Source: Sphingorhabdus lacus
GTDB taxonomy: Bacteria; Pseudomonadota; Alphaproteobacteria; Sphingomonadales; Sphingomonadaceae
Direction: 5' to 3'
Assembly: GCF_009768975.1 (NCBI RefSeq)
Contig: NZ_CP035733.1
Span: 1,054,001 to 1,118,000, forward strand
Length of the DNA: 64,000 bases
The notes beneath the pieces are model-generated. The model was not told where the DNA came from. It saw only the letters and a program-made list of their open reading frames with translations, and ran no database searches. Below are positions 20,977-30,879 of this stretch, piece by piece. Numbering within the stretch: position 1 is the first letter of the stretch; each line of letters opens with the position of its first letter. Both the position numbers and the translations under genes were made by a program.

Positions 20977-21429
20977 ATGATTCGTGACACCATTAAAGCC
21001 GCCCAAATCTCCGCGATGAAGGCCGGCGAAAAAGACCGCCTTGCCGCCGTCCGCCTGATCCTTGCCAAGGTAAAGGACCGCGATATCGAACTGCGCACTG
21101 CGTCGCAGCTGCCCGATGATGACGCGCTTGTCGTCGAAGTGCTGCAGAAAATGGTGAAACAACGCCGCGAATCCATCGCCCTTTACGAACAAGGTGGCCG
21201 TGCAGAACTTGCCGCAGTCGAGGCGGCGGAACTTACCGTGATCGAAGAATTCCTGCCCGCGCAAATGACCGAGGCTGAAACCAGCGCCGCCATCGAAGCG
21301 ATCAAGGCCGAACTCGGCGCCTCCACCGTCAAGGATATGGGCCGCGTCATGGCAACCCTTAAAGAACGCCACGGCCCTCAACTCGACATGAGCAAGGCCA
21401 GCGGGTTGGTGAAAGCGGCGCTGGCTTGA
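20977..21429 (+). CDS. GatB/YqeY domain protein
   Basis: This is a 150-residue helical protein of the YqeY family, which corresponds to the C-terminal tail domain of the GatB subunit of tRNA amidotransferase. Typical elements are AMKAGEKDRLAAVRLILAKV near the start and AELTVIEEFLPAQMTEAE in the middle. The stand-alone YqeY role is not well defined; tRNA interaction is assumed from homology. It is 1 bp upstream of dnaG, a frequent neighbour in Gram-negative and Gram-positive genomes, so it belongs to the dnaG-rpoD operon. Confidence 0.9.
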   Translation: MIRDTIKAAQISAMKAGEKDRLAAVRLILAKVKDRDIELRTASQLPDDDALVVEVLQKMVKQRRESIALYEQGGRAELAAVEAAELTVIEEFLPAQMTEAETSAAIEAIKAELGASTVKDMGRVMATLKERHGPQLDMSKASGLVKAALA

Positions 21430-21430
21430 A

Positions 21431-23296
21431 GTGTCTCTAACCCCGCAATGGCTTGATGAACTCCGTTCCCGGATCACGCTTTCCGCGTTGATCGGCCGTA
21501 CGGTGAAGGTCACGCGTGCGGGGCGGGAGTTTAAGGCCTGTTGCCCGTTCCATAATGAAAAGACGCCCAGCTTCACGATCAACGATGAAAAGGGCTTCTA
21601 CCATTGTTTCGGCTGTTCCGCGCATGGCGATGCCATAAGGTGGATGACCGACCAGCGCGGCCTGTCGTTCATGGACGCGATCAAGGAACTCGCGGCCGAA
21701 GCTGGCATGGAAGTGCCGGCTGCAGACCCAAGGGCGGCGCAACGCGCTGAAAAAGCGAATAATTTATATGACGTCATGACGGCAGCGCAGGACTGGTTCG
21801 TCCAGCAATTGCAAGGCGTCGAGGGTGCAGGTGCGCGGGCCTATCTGCAAAAGCGCGGCTTTTCGGCCAAGACCATCCAGGAGTTCGGCTTCGGCCTCGC
21901 GCCTGACAGCCGCACCGCGCTCAAATCCGCGCTGCTGAAATTCGGCGTCCCCATGCTGGTCGAGGCAGGCCTGCTGATCGCGGTCGACGACAAGGAACCT
22001 TATGACCGGTTCCGCGGCCGCCTGATGATCCCGATCCGCGACCCGCGCGGACGCGTCATCGCCTTTGGCGGGCGGATCTTAGGGGATGGCGAGCCGAAAT
22101 ATCTCAACTCCCCCGATACGCCGTTGTTCGATAAGGGGCGTACACTCTACAATCTCGACAAATGCTCACCCGCCTCGCGCAAGACAGGCCGGGTGATCGT
22201 TGTCGAAGGCTATATGGACGTCATCGCCATCGCACAGGCGGGGTTTGCCGACGCTGTTGCGCCGCTGGGCACCGCGCTGACGGAGCAACAGATCCAGATG
22301 CTGTGGCGCATGACCGAAAAGCCCCTGCTCTGCTTTGATGGCGACAGCGCCGGGCAGAAGGCCGCCATGCGCGCCGCCTTGCGGGCGTTGCCCTTGCTCA
22401 AACCCGGCCACAGCCTGCAATTTGTGACCTTACCGGAGGGGCAAGACCCGGACGATCTCGTCAAGAAATCAGGGCCAAAGGCGCTCGCCGAACTATTGGA
22501 TGCGTCCGAACCGCTTGTCGAGCGCCTCTGGCGCAGCGAAGTGGCCGCAGGCCCGCTGGACACCCCCGAAGACCGCGCGGGCCTGAAACAGCGGTTGGGC
22601 GGGCATATGGCGAATATCGCCGATGCCGAAATTCGTCGCCATTATGCCGATGCCTTCCGCGAACGGTTTGACAGCCTGTTCGCACCCAAGCCCCGTGCGC
22701 CATTTCAACCAAGCGCCGCCCCGCGCAAAGGCAAGGCCCGCGATTGGCGCGCGCCGCAAATCCTGCCGCCGGGCGCAGAAACCAAAAGCTTCAACGCCAA
22801 AAATTCCGATTTTCTGGTGCAAGGCGTGCTGGGCGCTCTTCTGCGAAATCCGGCCCTGATTCTACAGCACCAGGAGGCGCTCAGTGACTTCGTTCCGCCC
22901 GACCCGAATCACGCAAAATTGCTGGGTGCGATACTTGATGCAAGTTTTGCCAAAGAATCGCTTGATACGGAGGGGTTAATTACCATATTGGACGAGAAGT
23001 TGTATAATGTCGCTATATCGCTTCTCCACAGCAACGGCAAAGTCTTTGCCTTTAACCGTGGGGATGTCGGGGTTGGAAGCGACGGATTGTCCAACGCTTC
23101 AAAGGAATTGGGTGAAGCAATCAGGCTTATGAAGCAGCGTCCTGCGCTGGAAGAAGCTCTGGAACGCGCCACATTGCGGGCAAGTTCAGAGATGACCGAC
23201 GAGACTTTTGCGGAACAGCAACGATTGCGCGCCGAGAAAAAGGCATTTGACGATCGCATCATCGCATTTTTTCGGCGCGATGCGGACGGTTTATAG
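21431..23296 (+). CDS. dnaG: DNA primase
   Basis: This 621-residue enzyme makes the RNA primers of DNA replication. The CHC2 zinc finger uses C38, H41, C59 and C62. The Toprim catalytic core has EGYMD (259-263) and DGDSAG (303-308). The C-terminal region from about 450 is the DnaB-helicase-binding part. The initiation codon is GTG at 21431, one base after the yqeY-like stop, giving MSLTPQWLDELRSRI, the usual DnaG start. rpoD follows 25 bp downstream, as in the macromolecular-synthesis operon. Confidence 0.96.
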   Translation: MSLTPQWLDELRSRITLSALIGRTVKVTRAGREFKACCPFHNEKTPSFTINDEKGFYHCFGCSAHGDAIRWMTDQRGLSFMDAIKELAAEAGMEVPAADPRAAQRAEKANNLYDVMTAAQDWFVQQLQGVEGAGARAYLQKRGFSAKTIQEFGFGLAPDSRTALKSALLKFGVPMLVEAGLLIAVDDKEPYDRFRGRLMIPIRDPRGRVIAFGGRILGDGEPKYLNSPDTPLFDKGRTLYNLDKCSPASRKTGRVIVVEGYMDVIAIAQAGFADAVAPLGTALTEQQIQMLWRMTEKPLLCFDGDSAGQKAAMRAALRALPLLKPGHSLQFVTLPEGQDPDDLVKKSGPKALAELLDASEPLVERLWRSEVAAGPLDTPEDRAGLKQRLGGHMANIADAEIRRHYADAFRERFDSLFAPKPRAPFQPSAAPRKGKARDWRAPQILPPGAETKSFNAKNSDFLVQGVLGALLRNPALILQHQEALSDFVPPDPNHAKLLGAILDASFAKESLDTEGLITILDEKLYNVAISLLHSNGKVFAFNRGDVGVGSDGLSNASKELGEAIRLMKQRPALEEALERATLRASSEMTDETFAEQQRLRAEKKAFDDRIIAFFRRDADGL

Positions 23297-23321
23297 AATT
23301 TAGAGTTATCGGGGAATTATT

Positions 23322-25358
23322 TTGGCAAGTCGCGCAAACGAAAATGAAGAAGATATGTCCGAAAACGGTGATGCACCGCTGATCGACCTCAATGATGCGA
23401 CCGTCAAAAAGCTGCTCGCCAAGGCGAAGCGCCGGGGTTTCCTGACCTATGACGAACTGAATGCTGCCCTGCCGCAGGACCAGATGTCTTCGGAGCAGAT
23501 CGAAGATGTCATGTCTGCGATCAACGACATGGGCGTACAGATTGTCGAAAATGACGAAGCTGGCGAAGATGGCGATGAGCCTGAGGAAGAAGTCGAAACC
23601 ATCGACAATATTTCCGAGAATGATCCCCGCTCGCTGACCAACACGACCAAGAAGACCGGCACGGGCGAACGCACCGATGACCCTGTGCGCATGTACCTGC
23701 GCGAAATGGGCGCCGTCGAGCTGCTGAGCCGCGAAGGCGAAATCGCGATTGCAAAGCGCATCGAATCCGGCCGCGACACCATGATCCTCGGCCTGTGCGA
23801 AAGCCCGATCACGTTCCACGCCATCATCGACTGGTCCAACGCGCTGAACGACGGCAATATGCAGTTGCGCGAAATTCTCGATCTGGACGCCATGTTGTCC
23901 AAGGAACCAGCGCCCGAAAGCCTGACCGAAGATGGTGAGGAAGAAGGCGATGGCGAAATCAGCGAGAAGACCGCTGGTCCTTCCTACAAGGAAGAAGAAG
24001 AAGTCGAGGATGAACCGGAATCGTCGGATGATGACGATGACGATATGACCGAGCGCCGCGCGCGTCCTGTCGAGGAAGAAGAAGAGGACAACACCCTCAG
24101 TCTCGCACAGATGGAAGAAGCCCTGAAGCCTGCGGCTTTGGAGCGTTTTGCCAAGATCGCATCGCTGTTCAAGAAATTTTCCAATATTCAGCTCGACCGT
24201 ATGCGCGCGCTGAATGCCGGTGAAGACTTTTCCACAGCTTCGGAAAATAAATATCACAAATTACGCGAAGAATTGACCGCCGAGGTAGAATCGGTCCAGT
24301 TTCACGCGAACAAGATCGAATATCTTGTCGACCAGCTTTATTCGTTCAACCGTCGTTTGACCGCCCTTGGCGGCCAGATGCTGCGCTTGGCCGAACGGCA
24401 TAAGGTACCGCGCAAGGCGTTTCTCGACAGCTATATGGGCCATGAGCTTGACGAAAACTGGCTGACCGACGTCGCCAATATCGACAAGAAATGGAATGCC
24501 TTTGCAACCAACGAAGCCGATGGCGTAGAGCGCATCCGTGCCGAAATCGCCGATATTGCGGCGAATACCGGCATGAGCCTTGGCGAATTCCGCCGCATCG
24601 TGAACATGGTGCAAAAGGGTGAGCGCGAGGCACGTATCGCCAAGAAGGAAATGGTCGAAGCCAATCTGCGCCTCGTGATTTCCATCGCCAAAAAATATAC
24701 CAACCGCGGACTTCAGTTCCTCGACCTCATTCAGGAAGGCAATATCGGCCTGATGAAAGCGGTCGATAAGTTCGAATATCGCCGCGGCTACAAGTTCAGC
24801 ACCTATGCCACCTGGTGGATCCGGCAGGCCATTACACGCTCGATCGCCGATCAGGCGCGGACCATTCGTATTCCGGTGCATATGATCGAAACGATCAACA
24901 AGCTGGTCCGCACAAGCCGCCAGTTCCTGCACGAACAGGGTCGTGAACCGACACCGGAGGAAATGGCCGAGCGTCTTTCCATGCCGCTCGAAAAGGTCCG
25001 CAAGGTGATGAAAATCGCCAAGGAACCGATCAGCCTTGAAACCCCGATCGGGGATGAGGAAGACAGCCATCTGGGTGACTTCATCGAGGACAAGAATGCG
25101 ATCATCCCTGTGGATGCTGCTATTCAGGCGAACCTCAAGGAAACGGTGACCCGTGTCCTTGCGTCACTCACCCCGCGTGAAGAACGCGTTTTGCGTATGC
25201 GATTCGGGATCGGCATGAACACCGACCATACGCTGGAAGAAGTCGGCCAGCAGTTCAGCGTTACCCGCGAACGTATCCGTCAGATCGAGGCAAAGGCGCT
25301 GCGCAAGCTCAAGCACCCGAGCCGCAGCCGCAAGATGCGGTCGTTCCTCGACCAATAA
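23322..25358 (+). CDS. rpoD: RNA polymerase primary sigma factor RpoD
   Basis: This 678-residue housekeeping sigma factor has region 1.1 at about 18-75. Region 1.2 starts near [12 protein letters not shown] (119-130). A long non-conserved, very acidic segment follows (about 195-265), with the rest of the spacer up to about 430. Regions 2.1-2.4 run from about 444 to 515 ([32 protein letters not shown]). Region 4.2 carries the helix-turn-helix [18 protein letters not shown] near the end. I accept TTG at 23322 as start because GGGGA lies 6 nt upstream; an ATG at 23355 is possible. It is the last gene of the yqeY-dnaG-rpoD operon and is followed by an intrinsic terminator. Confidence 0.97.
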   Translation: MASRANENEEDMSENGDAPLIDLNDATVKKLLAKAKRRGFLTYDELNAALPQDQMSSEQIEDVMSAINDMGVQIVENDEAGEDGDEPEEEVETIDNISENDPRSLTNTTKKTGTGERTDDPVRMYLREMGAVELLSREGEIAIAKRIESGRDTMILGLCESPITFHAIIDWSNALNDGNMQLREILDLDAMLSKEPAPESLTEDGEEEGDGEISEKTAGPSYKEEEEVEDEPESSDDDDDDMTERRARPVEEEEEDNTLSLAQMEEALKPAALERFAKIASLFKKFSNIQLDRMRALNAGEDFSTASENKYHKLREELTAEVESVQFHANKIEYLVDQLYSFNRRLTALGGQMLRLAERHKVPRKAFLDSYMGHELDENWLTDVANIDKKWNAFATNEADGVERIRAEIADIAANTGMSLGEFRRIVNMVQKGEREARIAKKEMVEANLRLVISIAKKYTNRGLQFLDLIQEGNIGLMKAVDKFEYRRGYKFSTYATWWIRQAITRSIADQARTIRIPVHMIETINKLVRTSRQFLHEQGREPTPEEMAERLSMPLEKVRKVMKIAKEPISLETPIGDEEDSHLGDFIEDKNAIIPVDAAIQANLKETVTRVLASLTPREERVLRMRFGIGMNTDHTLEEVGQQFSVTRERIRQIEAKALRKLKHPSRSRKMRSFLDQ

Positions 25359-25378
25359 AAACAGAGCTAACGCTATTC

Positions 25379-25413
25379 AATGGCTGTCCTTCGATGAAGG
25401 GCAGCCATTTTTT
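25379..25413 (+). terminator. Intrinsic terminator after rpoD
   Basis: Inverted repeat ATGGCTG-T-CCTT with AAGG-G-CAGCCAT around a CGATG-type loop, followed directly by TTTTTT on the plus strand. It starts 21 nt after the rpoD stop. Because the 5' flank is A-rich only weakly and the stem reaches the stop of the convergent acyltransferase gene (25412-25414), it may also help to end that transcript. Confidence 0.8.
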
Positions 25414-27421
25414 ATGCCTGCGGCACCCGGTTGATCGCCTCTTCAATAGGCTGTTTCAACATAAGTGCACCCGGAACGCTGAGATGATGGCTATCAAAAT
25501 AGAGCGGCGATCCATGGGCAAAGGTCATGCAGCGCGAGGTGGGACAGAATATCCGTGCCGGATAGATACGGGTCAGCAGCCTGTGATGGCCGAGATCTTC
25601 CAAAATCTTGGTCGCCCGCCATTGCCGCTCTACATAGAGATCACGCGACACGGTGAAATTGGCGGGGTCTTCACCACGAGAGCTGAGTATCGCAAGGGTT
25701 TTCGGAATGTCATATCCGGTTTCCGGCACCGGATAGACCAGAACGACATGCTTGCCGTTCGCTATTAGGATTTGCACCAGATTGCGGATGCCGTCGCGGA
25801 AATGATGGCGCGCGGCATCGCTGAACAGCGGATAGGGTTCGCCATCCGGGCCGATAAGCTTCGGCGCGCCATTGTTGGTTTCGGCCTCTCCGGTCGAAAC
25901 AAAGCGCCCTTCCAAATAAAGCGACCAACGCGCTGCCAATATGACGGTGTGGATGTTTTTGTTCGCGAGAACATAGTCCAGCCTTTTGCGGTTGCCCTCA
26001 ACACATCCCGGACTTGTTCCTGCCCCCAACAGCGGCGGGCATTGCGGGGACGCGCCGTAAATGATGCCTGAACCTGTATCTTTGGCGACCTGATCAAGCG
26101 CACCGAAAAGCGCCCCTGCATGGGAATCGCCCCACAGAAAGACCGAAGCATCCGTCGGATCGCCAATGGTGCACCGGGAATTGGGTTCCAGTTGCAAGTC
26201 GACTTTCCCGCACATATCCGATTCCGGGTTCATCGACTGTCCGTAAGAGGCCAGTTCCACGGTCCGGTCCTTGAACCTGTCCGGTAAACCTCCGCTAAAG
26301 TAGATAGCGGCCGAGACGCAGGACACGACGAAAATCGACGCACCGCCCAACGCGAACACCGAACGTTGCGGTGTCTCATCATAGGGCCGCCGGAACGGCA
26401 GCTCGACAAAGCGCCAGGACAGATAGCCTAGACCGATCGAGATGCCAGTCAATCCGGCGTTCTCGAGCAGGGTCAACTTCCCGATGTTGACATAATTGAC
26501 GAATACAAAGAGCGGCCAGTGCCACAGATAGACGGAGTAGGAGATTTTACCGACGAACTGCATGGGCGCGATGGAAAGCATCCGTCCGGTCAGCACGTCC
26601 TTGCCAGCCCAGATCAGCAATGCGGTGCCCAGACAGGGGATCAACGCTGCGGCCCCGGGAAAAACGGTTAGATCATCGAAAATGGCAAAGGTGGCGATCA
26701 GCAACGCCAGCCCCGCAAAGCCCGCGAAGGTTGCCATCTGCCTGCTCTCTGGTGCCTTGAACAGGCCTACAGCCAGCAGCGCACCAATCAGAAACTCCCA
26801 CGCGCGGAATGGCATCAGGTAAAAGGCCGTCGACTGGTCGATACCGGTCATCCAGACGCAAGCGGCAAAGGACAGTCCTGCGAGGCACAGCAATATGCTT
26901 TTGATGTGCAACGCCCATTTCCTGAGGATGACCATCAGGATGATCGGATAAATGATGTACACCTGCTCTTCGACAGCGAGCGACCATGTGTGCAGCAGAA
27001 CGCGTACCTTGGCATCGCCTTCGAAATAGCCTGTCTGCGTCCAATAGGCGATGTTCGATACAAAAGCCGCCGCGCCAAAGGTATTGCGCGACATATAGGT
27101 AAAGTCCTGCGGCAACAGGATCAGCGCGCCGGCGACCAGCGAAACGAAGAGAACGAGGAACAGCGCCGGAAACAGCCGCCTGATCCGCCGCTCGTAAAAG
27201 CGCATCAGCGAGAAATTGTCTTCGTCAATTTCGCCGACGATTAACCGGGTAATCAGATAGCCGGAAATGACAAAGAAGATATCGACGCCGGCATAACCAC
27301 CGGGGACAAAGCCCAGATCGGCATGGAAGAACAGGACCGCCAGCACGGCAATCGCCCGCAACCCGTCAATATCGGGGCGATAGGATGGCGCCGACGCGGT
27401 CGTTTTGCCGTGTGCACTCAT
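25412..27421 (-). CDS. OafA/YrhL-type acyltransferase with SGNH domain
   Basis: This is a 669-residue integral membrane protein. Residues 12-360 form the acyltransferase-3 domain with about ten helices. It begins YRPDIDGLRAIAVLAVLFFH and includes the conserved R/H and GGYAGVDIFFVISGYLI elements. The C-terminal part is an SGNH hydrolase-like periplasmic domain with FLWGDSHAG as block I and a late DSHHLSVPG carrying the Asp-His pair. Such fusions O-acetylate lipopolysaccharide O-antigen, exopolysaccharide or peptidoglycan. Both catalytic parts look intact. No glycosyltransferase genes are nearby, so the target polymer cannot be inferred. Confidence 0.9.
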   Translation of the reverse strand: MSAHGKTTASAPSYRPDIDGLRAIAVLAVLFFHADLGFVPGGYAGVDIFFVISGYLITRLIVGEIDEDNFSLMRFYERRIRRLFPALFLVLFVSLVAGALILLPQDFTYMSRNTFGAAAFVSNIAYWTQTGYFEGDAKVRVLLHTWSLAVEEQVYIIYPIILMVILRKWALHIKSILLCLAGLSFAACVWMTGIDQSTAFYLMPFRAWEFLIGALLAVGLFKAPESRQMATFAGFAGLALLIATFAIFDDLTVFPGAAALIPCLGTALLIWAGKDVLTGRMLSIAPMQFVGKISYSVYLWHWPLFVFVNYVNIGKLTLLENAGLTGISIGLGYLSWRFVELPFRRPYDETPQRSVFALGGASIFVVSCVSAAIYFSGGLPDRFKDRTVELASYGQSMNPESDMCGKVDLQLEPNSRCTIGDPTDASVFLWGDSHAGALFGALDQVAKDTGSGIIYGASPQCPPLLGAGTSPGCVEGNRKRLDYVLANKNIHTVILAARWSLYLEGRFVSTGEAETNNGAPKLIGPDGEPYPLFSDAARHHFRDGIRNLVQILIANGKHVVLVYPVPETGYDIPKTLAILSSRGEDPANFTVSRDLYVERQWRATKILEDLGHHRLLTRIYPARIFCPTSRCMTFAHGSPLYFDSHHLSVPGALMLKQPIEEAINRVPQA

Positions 27422-27712
27422 TTACTCTGTTCCGGCTCTTGCCCTGCAAAAATACAGAAATTCGCCACATCACCTTAGCGAGGCAGCGCACCAAGTCATT
27501 TAAGCAAAGGTAGTACCCAGAAATAGCTAGGTTTTAAGCAAAAACGGGACAATCCGGTCCCATTTTGGGACTCCGCCCCGCCATGGCATCGCTCCGGATA
27601 AATGGTTCAACAGAAACTTTTATCCTCGTAAACATGTCATTTAGGACTTTTTGCTACCCCTCCTCAATCAAGCGCTGTGAAAAGGCCGCTTGATCGTCAT
27701 GCGGAGTGGGCA
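27422..27712. other. Intergenic region between divergent genes, with an imperfect hairpin
   Basis: This 291-bp gap lies between the divergent acyltransferase gene and the unknown gene at 27.7 kb. It is more AT-rich than its surroundings and probably holds promoters for both. The only structure noted is an imperfect hairpin at 27541-27566: GGGAC and GTCCC separated by 6 nt, flanked by AAAA and TTTT. I see no coding signal, RNA gene or direct repeat. Confidence 0.5.
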
Positions 27713-28414
27713 ATGGACAATCTGGCGCGGCCGGACACAGTACGTGATTTTGGATCACTATTTACCGACGCCGTTCTGGCGGACGGCAGTGTGTCCATTA
27801 TCGAACCGCTCGCCAGCTTTATCAGCGAAGGGTCGACCCGGCCCGATTTGCGCTCACCGTTCAAATATGCGCGCGGCGCTTTGGTTGCCGATATCGCGCA
27901 TTTCATCAATATCTCGCACGGACGGCACCCGGGCATTGTGGACCATGCGGCCCACAAGATTGTCGACGATGCCGCGCGCAAATGGCTGATCAAGGCCATT
28001 GACGGATTTGCAGTGGAGCGCAGCTTCATGAATGCGCTGACCGTGGCCGCAGGGCCAGAGCGCCGCCACAATGGTGAAAACAAGGTCGCCGCGCTTATCA
28101 CCGGACAGGCGCGCAATTTTGAGATGCTGGCAACATCCGACCGCAAAGGCTGCCCTGCAGGCGCGGCTCTGGCCTTCGTTATCGATTGGCACCGCAGCCG
28201 CCCCTTGCTTTCCGCAGTCGCCCTGCATGTCGGCATGGATGTGCCTCCACTGGCACTGCCCGACATCAGCGAATGCACCGATGTAGCCGACAAACTAGGC
28301 GCAACCGACAATTACCGGCGCGCGATGCGCTTTGGTGCGGAGCAAATTCTCGCGCAGCAACGCGGCCTATGGCGTCTGATCGCCGCCCGTCACGCCGAGG
28401 CGCTGGCCGGCTAA
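27713..28414 (+). CDS. Uncharacterised protein (sphingomonad-type, DUF6975-like)
   Basis: This is a soluble protein of about 233 residues with no signal peptide, membrane helix or metal motif. It is mostly helical. A segment AALVADIAHFINISHGRHPGIVDHAAHKIVDD is the most conserved-looking part, and a second region PAGAALAFVIDWHRSRPLL follows. I recall sphingomonad proteins of this kind listed as a domain of unknown function (DUF6975) but cannot confirm it here. The ATG at 27713 has GGAG 6 nt upstream; a GTG at 27677 would add 12 residues. It is on the same strand as the MoxR gene, 84 bp upstream, and may share its transcript. Confidence 0.6.
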   Translation: MDNLARPDTVRDFGSLFTDAVLADGSVSIIEPLASFISEGSTRPDLRSPFKYARGALVADIAHFINISHGRHPGIVDHAAHKIVDDAARKWLIKAIDGFAVERSFMNALTVAAGPERRHNGENKVAALITGQARNFEMLATSDRKGCPAGAALAFVIDWHRSRPLLSAVALHVGMDVPPLALPDISECTDVADKLGATDNYRRAMRFGAEQILAQQRGLWRLIAARHAEALAG

Positions 28415-28455
28415 ACCCCCTGCCCGATATAGTGGCTTGCATATAACAGCATCCG

Positions 28456-28485
28456 CACTTAACGAATTAACCGTTCGATTAAGTG
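28456..28485 (+). promoter_or_regulatory. Hairpin upstream of the MoxR-type gene
   Basis: CACTTAA at 28456-28462 pairs with TTAAGTG at 28479-28485. CGAA at 28463-28466 pairs with TTCG at 28474-28477 around a 7-nt loop, with one bulged A. The stem ends 13 nt before the chosen start codon and covers the stretch just before the ribosome-binding site (GATGGG). It could be a repressor site or a leader hairpin; there is no T-tract for termination. Confidence 0.35.
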
Positions 28486-28498
28486 ATGGGATTTGATG

Positions 28499-29344
28499 AT
28501 GCGTTTTGAAGGCACCGACAAATATGTGGCAACCGATGATCTGAAGGTTGCGGTCAACGCGGCGACGAAGCTGCGCCGTCCGCTGCTGGTCAAGGGTGAA
28601 CCGGGCACCGGTAAAACCGTGCTGGCCCAGGAAATCGCAACCGCCCTGGGCGCGCCGCTGATCGAATGGAACATCAAATCCACCACTAAGGCGCATCAGG
28701 GCCTCTATGAATATGACGCCGTGGCTCGCCTTCGCGACAGCCAATTGGGTGACGAGCGGGTGCACGACATCCGCAACTACATCAAGAAAGGCAAATTGTG
28801 GGAGGCATTTACCAGCCCGCAACTGCCCGTGCTGCTGATCGACGAAATCGACAAGGCTGACATCGAATTCCCGAACGATCTGTTGCAGGAACTCGACCGG
28901 ATGGAGTTCTTCGTTTACGAAACGCAGGAGACGATCAAGGCGGTCGAACGGCCCATCGTCATCATCACCTCGAACAATGAAAAAGAATTGCCCGACGCAT
29001 TTCTGCGCCGCTGTTTCTTCCACTATATCAAATTCCCGGACCGCGACACGATGCAGTCCATCATCGACGTCCACTTCCCCGACATCCAGAAAATCCTGGT
29101 CTCCAAGGCGATGGATATCTTCTACGAAGTCCGCGATGTGCCGGGCCTGAAGAAAAAGCCGTCGACGTCAGAACTGCTCGACTGGCTCAAGCTGCTCCTG
29201 CACGAAGATATGCCGCTCGACGTTCTGCAATCGCGCGACCCGACCAAGGCGATCCCGCCGTTGCACGGTGCGCTGCTGAAGAACGAACAGGACGTGATGC
29301 TGTTCGAACGCCTTGCCTTCATGGCACGACGTCAGGGCAGCTAA
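28499..29344 (+). CDS. MoxR-family AAA+ ATPase
   Basis: This 281-residue ATPase has Walker A GEPGTGKT (33-40), Walker B LLIDEIDKAD, sensor-1 ITSNNEKELPDAFLRRC with the arginine finger, and a short helical lid. MoxR ATPases act as chaperones that activate or insert metal cofactors together with a partner von Willebrand protein. The matching CoxE-type VWA gene lies at 30880, separated by an oppositely oriented chemoreceptor gene. Three start codons in a row (TTG 28493, ATG 28496, ATG 28499) are possible; the last gives the family-like MRFEGTDKYVAT. Confidence 0.92.
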   Translation: MRFEGTDKYVATDDLKVAVNAATKLRRPLLVKGEPGTGKTVLAQEIATALGAPLIEWNIKSTTKAHQGLYEYDAVARLRDSQLGDERVHDIRNYIKKGKLWEAFTSPQLPVLLIDEIDKADIEFPNDLLQELDRMEFFVYETQETIKAVERPIVIITSNNEKELPDAFLRRCFFHYIKFPDRDTMQSIIDVHFPDIQKILVSKAMDIFYEVRDVPGLKKKPSTSELLDWLKLLLHEDMPLDVLQSRDPTKAIPPLHGALLKNEQDVMLFERLAFMARRQGS

Positions 29345-29347
29345 GCC

Positions 29348-30748
29348 CTAAATCACATAGGCTATTTCAAGGTCGCCCCAGCGGCGGCCATTGATGCGCA
29401 GCGGAACATAGACGTTGCGGACGATCTTGTACGTCTTGCCATCGCCTTCATGCCGGTACACCGCCATGGTGAAGTCCTTTTCGCTCGCCTTGGCCGTGAT
29501 GTCGCATCCTTCGAACAGGACGCGGCCGTTGCGGCAATATTTGGTGTCATGGGCAATTTCGCCCGTGGGCTCCCGCGAAAATTCCTTGAGGTGAATGGGG
29601 AGGAAGCCTTTGTTGCTGCTGCACACCACCGACATGATCGCTTCCGGGTCCATTGCCTTTACCGATTCCAGAACCGGCTGCCAGTTACGCTCCGCCCAAT
29701 CTGTCAGACGGGTGCGGTAACGGGGCGGGTTGCTGCCCTCGATAAGCTGGAGGTCCGCGTCGAACAGCGCATCCATGGAGAGCGTACCCTGCCCGATTGC
29801 ATTTTCGGTCAACGACTCGACCTTGCGCGCCTGTTCGGTGGCAAGCTCGACATATTTCAGATCGTCGAGCGACAGTCCGCTGTGGACGATGGAATCAAAC
29901 ATTCCATTCGCCAGCGCTTCCAGTTCGACAAGCTGGTGATGCGCTTTGCCCACGGCGCTGAACATCGCGCCATTGGCTTCGGCCACCGCGTCGCGGACAC
30001 GTTGTGATTCAATCAAACTCTGGTGCACATCGGCGGTGTTCGAAGCGATTTCGCGGCTCCGGTCGCCCATTTGGCCGATGATGTCGCTAACCCCGTGAAT
30101 CAGGTCCTGAAGGCTGGAAAACTGCTGCTGCGCTTCGCTGCTGGTCGCGATGCCATCCTCGATCTGGCCAACAAATTTTGCTGCCTCGTTCGACAGCGAA
30201 TTGACTGTCCCGGTAATTTCCACGGCTGCGGCGCGCGAATCCAGCGCCAGCTTTTTGACCTCTGCGGCAACCACCGAAAATGTCTGCCCGGCATCTCCGG
30301 CCTTCTCGGCCTCGATGGCGGCATTCAGCGCCAGCATATTCGTTGTGCGCGCAATGGTATCGATAGATTGCGACACCCGCTTCACCTGCTCCATTGCCGC
30401 GGCAAAGCCCGTGATATGCGCTCCCAGATTTTCGATCAGTCCGATCAGCGCCGAAAAGCTCGCAATCGACATTTTGATGGTATCGTTCCCGCCCATTAGA
30501 CGGGTCACCGCGGCTTCGGACAAAGCACTTGCTTCAGACGTGGCCTGCGTGACTTCGGCTATATCCGAATCCAGACGCAGCGTCAGTTCGGTCAGCTCCG
30601 AATGCCGGGTTTTCAGCCAGTCGGCAGAATCGAGCGCCTGCTCCAAAACGCCTGCGGCACCGGCACATCCTACCGTCACATCGCCACAGATTTTTGCCGT
30701 TTCCCGTATCCACGCATTTTCGGGAACGTCGATCTTTTCCATCTTCAT
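29348..30748 (-). CDS. Soluble methyl-accepting chemotaxis protein
   Basis: This cytoplasmic chemoreceptor has about 466 residues. No membrane helix is present. Residues 30-330 form the coiled-coil signalling domain, with the hairpin tip [20 protein letters not shown] that binds CheA and CheW. The C-terminal 130 residues form a sensor-like domain ending [19 protein letters not shown]. It contains [18 protein letters not shown] and CRNGRVLF, a pattern known from alphaproteobacterial MCPs with a C-terminal PAS/cache-like module. I prefer the ATG at 30746-30748, because GAGGG lies 8 nt upstream; starts at 30763 (ATG) or 30766 (GTG) are also in frame. Convergent with MoxR, with 3 bp between stops. 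Confidence 0.85.
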   Translation of the reverse strand: MKMEKIDVPENAWIRETAKICGDVTVGCAGAAGVLEQALDSADWLKTRHSELTELTLRLDSDIAEVTQATSEASALSEAAVTRLMGGNDTIKMSIASFSALIGLIENLGAHITGFAAAMEQVKRVSQSIDTIARTTNMLALNAAIEAEKAGDAGQTFSVVAAEVKKLALDSRAAAVEITGTVNSLSNEAAKFVGQIEDGIATSSEAQQQFSSLQDLIHGVSDIIGQMGDRSREIASNTADVHQSLIESQRVRDAVAEANGAMFSAVGKAHHQLVELEALANGMFDSIVHSGLSLDDLKYVELATEQARKVESLTENAIGQGTLSMDALFDADLQLIEGSNPPRYRTRLTDWAERNWQPVLESVKAMDPEAIMSVVCSSNKGFLPIHLKEFSREPTGEIAHDTKYCRNGRVLFEGCDITAKASEKDFTMAVYRHEGDGKTYKIVRNVYVPLRINGRRWGDLEIAYVI

Positions 30749-30794
30749 GCAGGCGACCCTCATCACAGTTGCAAAGCCGTGTAACCTGTTTTGG

Positions 30795-30810
30795 TTAGCG
30801 CTTCGTTAAC
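30795..30810. promoter_or_regulatory. Candidate CtrA box between the chemoreceptor and VWA genes
   Basis: TTAG at 30795-30798, exactly 7 nt, then TTAAC at 30806-30810, one mismatch from TTAA-N7-TTAAC. The flanks make it nearly palindromic (GGTTA with TAACC). It lies 47 bp before the chemoreceptor start on the minus strand and 70 bp before the VWA gene on the plus strand. Chemotaxis genes are typical CtrA-regulated genes in alphaproteobacteria. Confidence 0.45.
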
Positions 30811-30879
30811 CCTCTTTAGTTGACGTGAAGCATCCAAATCGGCACAAGCCCAAGATAGAGTTTTGCGAGGATAGAGCCG

